Positions 61,761 to 64,000 of a stretch of 64,000 bases of DNA are shown here, piece by piece. The stretch comes from Cardiocondyla obscurior (Eukaryota > Arthropoda > Insecta > Hymenoptera > Formicidae): the NCBI RefSeq assembly GCF_019399895.1, contig NC_091864.1, forward strand, positions 3,698,001 to 3,762,000, written 5' to 3'. Numbering within the stretch: position 1 is the stretch's first letter; each line of letters begins with the position of its first letter. Position numbers and translations under genes: made by a program. The notes beneath the pieces are model-generated. The model was given only the letters and a program-made list of their open reading frames with translations. It ran no database searches and was not told the DNA's origin.

Positions 61761-64000
61761 CAACGATGACCTAAAAATCGCCACGCTCGATAACGCTCGT
61801 ATTTGTTGTAAATCACGATCCGTTATATCCGGTTTATAAGAGGTAACCCACCCCGGGGTCCTGCGAGACATTGAACGCGAAAGACGCGCACCAACGCATG
61901 CCCACGTTAAAGATACGCCTCTTTGTAACACAGCAGCTTCTGCGGCACTTGGACTGCTTCGGGAAGTATTGACAGTGTCTTGATAACACGATCAGGCGCC
62001 ACTTCGCCAACAACCTAGCTTCCGCGTACTCCATTACCGTCGGGCTAATCGTATTAACAGCACGCCGCATCCCGCTTCGCATTAACATACGTGATATGTA
62101 TATACGTAGCGGCCGGACTGATTTCGCGTTGCGAGTCTGCCTCGTTGCACGGCCAATTCCAGGTTAATAATTGAGATCACCAACAGAAACGACGGTAGAC
62201 TTGCATCGCAGCAAATAAACAGATTTTTACGCTGCTCCGCGCGAGGAAGGACAACTGCAACAATTTCTGAATTATAAAACGTGTCCCCGCCGCGTTTCTA
62301 AAGTAGCTCGAGATTAGTAAATGGACGATTTCTACCAACGTTTCAATAAAACTCTTTCTAAAGATAATCTAAAAGATAATCAATGTTTCAAATTTATTAA
62401 AAATAAGAAATTCGATTATTATTGAGAAATAACGAGAAACATCGTTTCACTGTCGTTTAAGAATTTATACTGCACGCTCACGTGTAATATTAAATGTTAT
62501 TTTAAATTTGGTTGACCCACGGAATTTGTACAGCTTTCCCCTTAAATCCAACAATATCTCTTACCCGCTTCCGCGCGACTATTATTACGCGGCAGAAATA
62601 ATGCTTACATAAATTACCGTCTCTATTAGTGCAAGGCCCGTCGGTTGAAAGAAAGCCCTACTCGTGTCTGAAGAATACAGCTCGTACAAATCCAAATTTC
62701 CCAAGAGACCTGAGCGTACGGATGCGTTTTAAACTCTCAAGATTATTATCTCGTGGTTGACAGTCGTCATTTCTTTATTAATTTTTTTTTTTTATTTTTT
62801 TTTTATTTCTATCTTTACAAATAATTTGGGGGAATAACAGATTTTCCCTGGATATTTCTATAACGCGTAACTTTTCACATAAATGAGAAAAGGTGAGGAA
62901 AAAAAGAAAAAAAAAAATTGTTTTACGCTGCAATTATATTGCCCGACATTTATTTATGTCAACGGCTGTGATGCCCCATCATATAGTAGAAGTAGTACAA
63001 CTACTTAGAAAGCGCAATGCAAAAGCAACGTAACGTTCACTGGCTTTGGCACGATAATGTAAAATTCATTAGCAACAATTATGGCTGTTGCTGTTCACCC
63101 TTGGCTTGAGAATTAAGCGTATTAGTCATGCAATTATGCTACGTATAACGTGGACTGAGAAAACAAACCTGAATCATTTCGCTATTTTCAAATGTCTCGG
63201 TTAATCGACATATTTGACGAGTTAATTAAACGAGCGTAATTAAAAGGAAAATCGATATTTATATAACTTCTCATTTTTTTTTTTTTTCTTCTTGTGTAGA
63301 CATTTTATAAATAAATCTGGTATATTCGGCGCTATCGTTGAAGTAAATAAATATAGTTGGTTGTAGATCTTTTCTATTTTTTTTCCAACGCCTACAGACC
63401 AATTTATTTCTTACGGTTCTCTTATAAATTTGATAGCCTTATTGTTTTCGAAGGACGCTGGACAAGGTTGAAATTTATTCGACGCGTGCACGACGCTTTC
63501 CGAGAGTTATCGCCAGAAATGTCGCTGAAATGCAGCACAGTTTTGTTCTTTTGTAACATGACACACAACAAACCACCAGTCGTCTCAAGTTTCCGCATTC
63601 ACTTCTATAGCATACGCGCAATTCCGAGCTTCCGTTAAATTTCTATCGATCGCAGTAACTCCTTCGTTCCGCAATTTTCCTTCGCAAAAAGGAACAATGG
63701 ACTGTGCGTATAAATTTAATGCTTTTCCGCGATTAATCGCTTAATACCGGCTCACATAAATGCATATGCTCTAATGAGCGAGCCACTTATATTAGCTCGC
63801 TGTACACCGACGGTGCAGGTTTAATAATCCCATAATAGCGAGGATATAAGAGACTTTTACTGAGAAAAAACACTTGCCTTCGATACGATAGCGCCATTAT
63901 GCAATTATAAGGGGGGAAAAAAAAACTGCAGTATCTCAGCAGCATAAAAAAGACGTAATTTCATATAAAATAATCTCCCTGCAAGGTTGTGTTCTCGTCG

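Larger units (their letters stand above)
53801..64000. other. Upstream flank of the receptor gene, no coding exon seen
   Basis: This should contain the receptor promoter and any 5' UTR exons, which cannot be placed from sequence alone. It holds the hairpin element at 54655 and microsatellites listed separately, plus long T and A homopolymers (for example 57975-57998). Open frames of 60-143 codons exist, but none has family motifs, a supporting splice partner or a sensible start. Confidence 0.5.

Noticed and set aside
1..64000. tRNA, rRNA, CRISPR, operon or prokaryotic features
   Set aside because: Scanning by eye for T-arm and A/B-box patterns gave no convincing tRNA, and the spliced gene structure rules out a bacterial origin. 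A dedicated tRNA search was not possible.

Overview
The window is insect nuclear DNA, most likely from a hymenopteran and probably an ant. Coding exons are short and split by small AT-rich introns with GT-AG borders. There is a tandem CYP4 cytochrome P450 cluster of the kind expanded in ants. The right two thirds is rich in CpG and microsatellites and holds one receptor gene with very long introns. The species assignment is inference; no marker gene fixes it.

Layout, left to right. (1) 1-763 (+): the 3' end of an aldo-keto reductase gene. (2) 961-2593 (-): a complete four-exon gene for an unrecognised 369-residue coiled-coil protein with a Cys-rich tail, converging on the reductase. (3) 3.4-16.3 kb (+): three tandem CYP4 genes (A, B, C) with identical ten-coding-exon architecture, encoding 513, 510 and 511 residues. 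Each has a likely untranslated first exon and a TATA-like box. A and C share a nearly identical tract of about 410 bp that includes an intron, which points to recent gene conversion. B has lost the I-helix glutamate that binds heme covalently in many CYP4 enzymes. Between B and C lie two exon-like open segments (11660-12370) of a possible unrecognised gene. (4) 16857-18747 (+): a complete mitochondrial peptide deformylase gene (243 residues, three exons). (5) 22120-53800 (-): a complete class A GPCR of 454 residues in five coding exons over 31.7 kb, matching the tachykinin receptor 86C (natalisin receptor) type. (6) 53.8-64 kb: upstream DNA of the receptor, without any coding exon I can support.

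The receptor introns hold most of the unexplained structure. There is a set of spliced-looking, plus-strand exon cassettes at 27.2-27.8 kb and again at 44.6-45.0 kb, carrying a 176-bp block with a single mismatch and a short Arg-rich ORF. There are also three hairpin or terminal-inverted-repeat elements that look like MITEs, and a cluster of perfect palindromes in a CpG-rich, promoter-like stretch near 41.7 kb.

The genes do not form one pathway. The P450s and reductase suggest oxidative metabolism of lipids, hormones, odorants or xenobiotics. The deformylase acts in mitochondrial translation. The receptor is a neuropeptide GPCR. Exon boundaries were derived by hand from reading frame, splice consensus and, for the P450s, agreement among the three copies. 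They have not been checked against transcripts.
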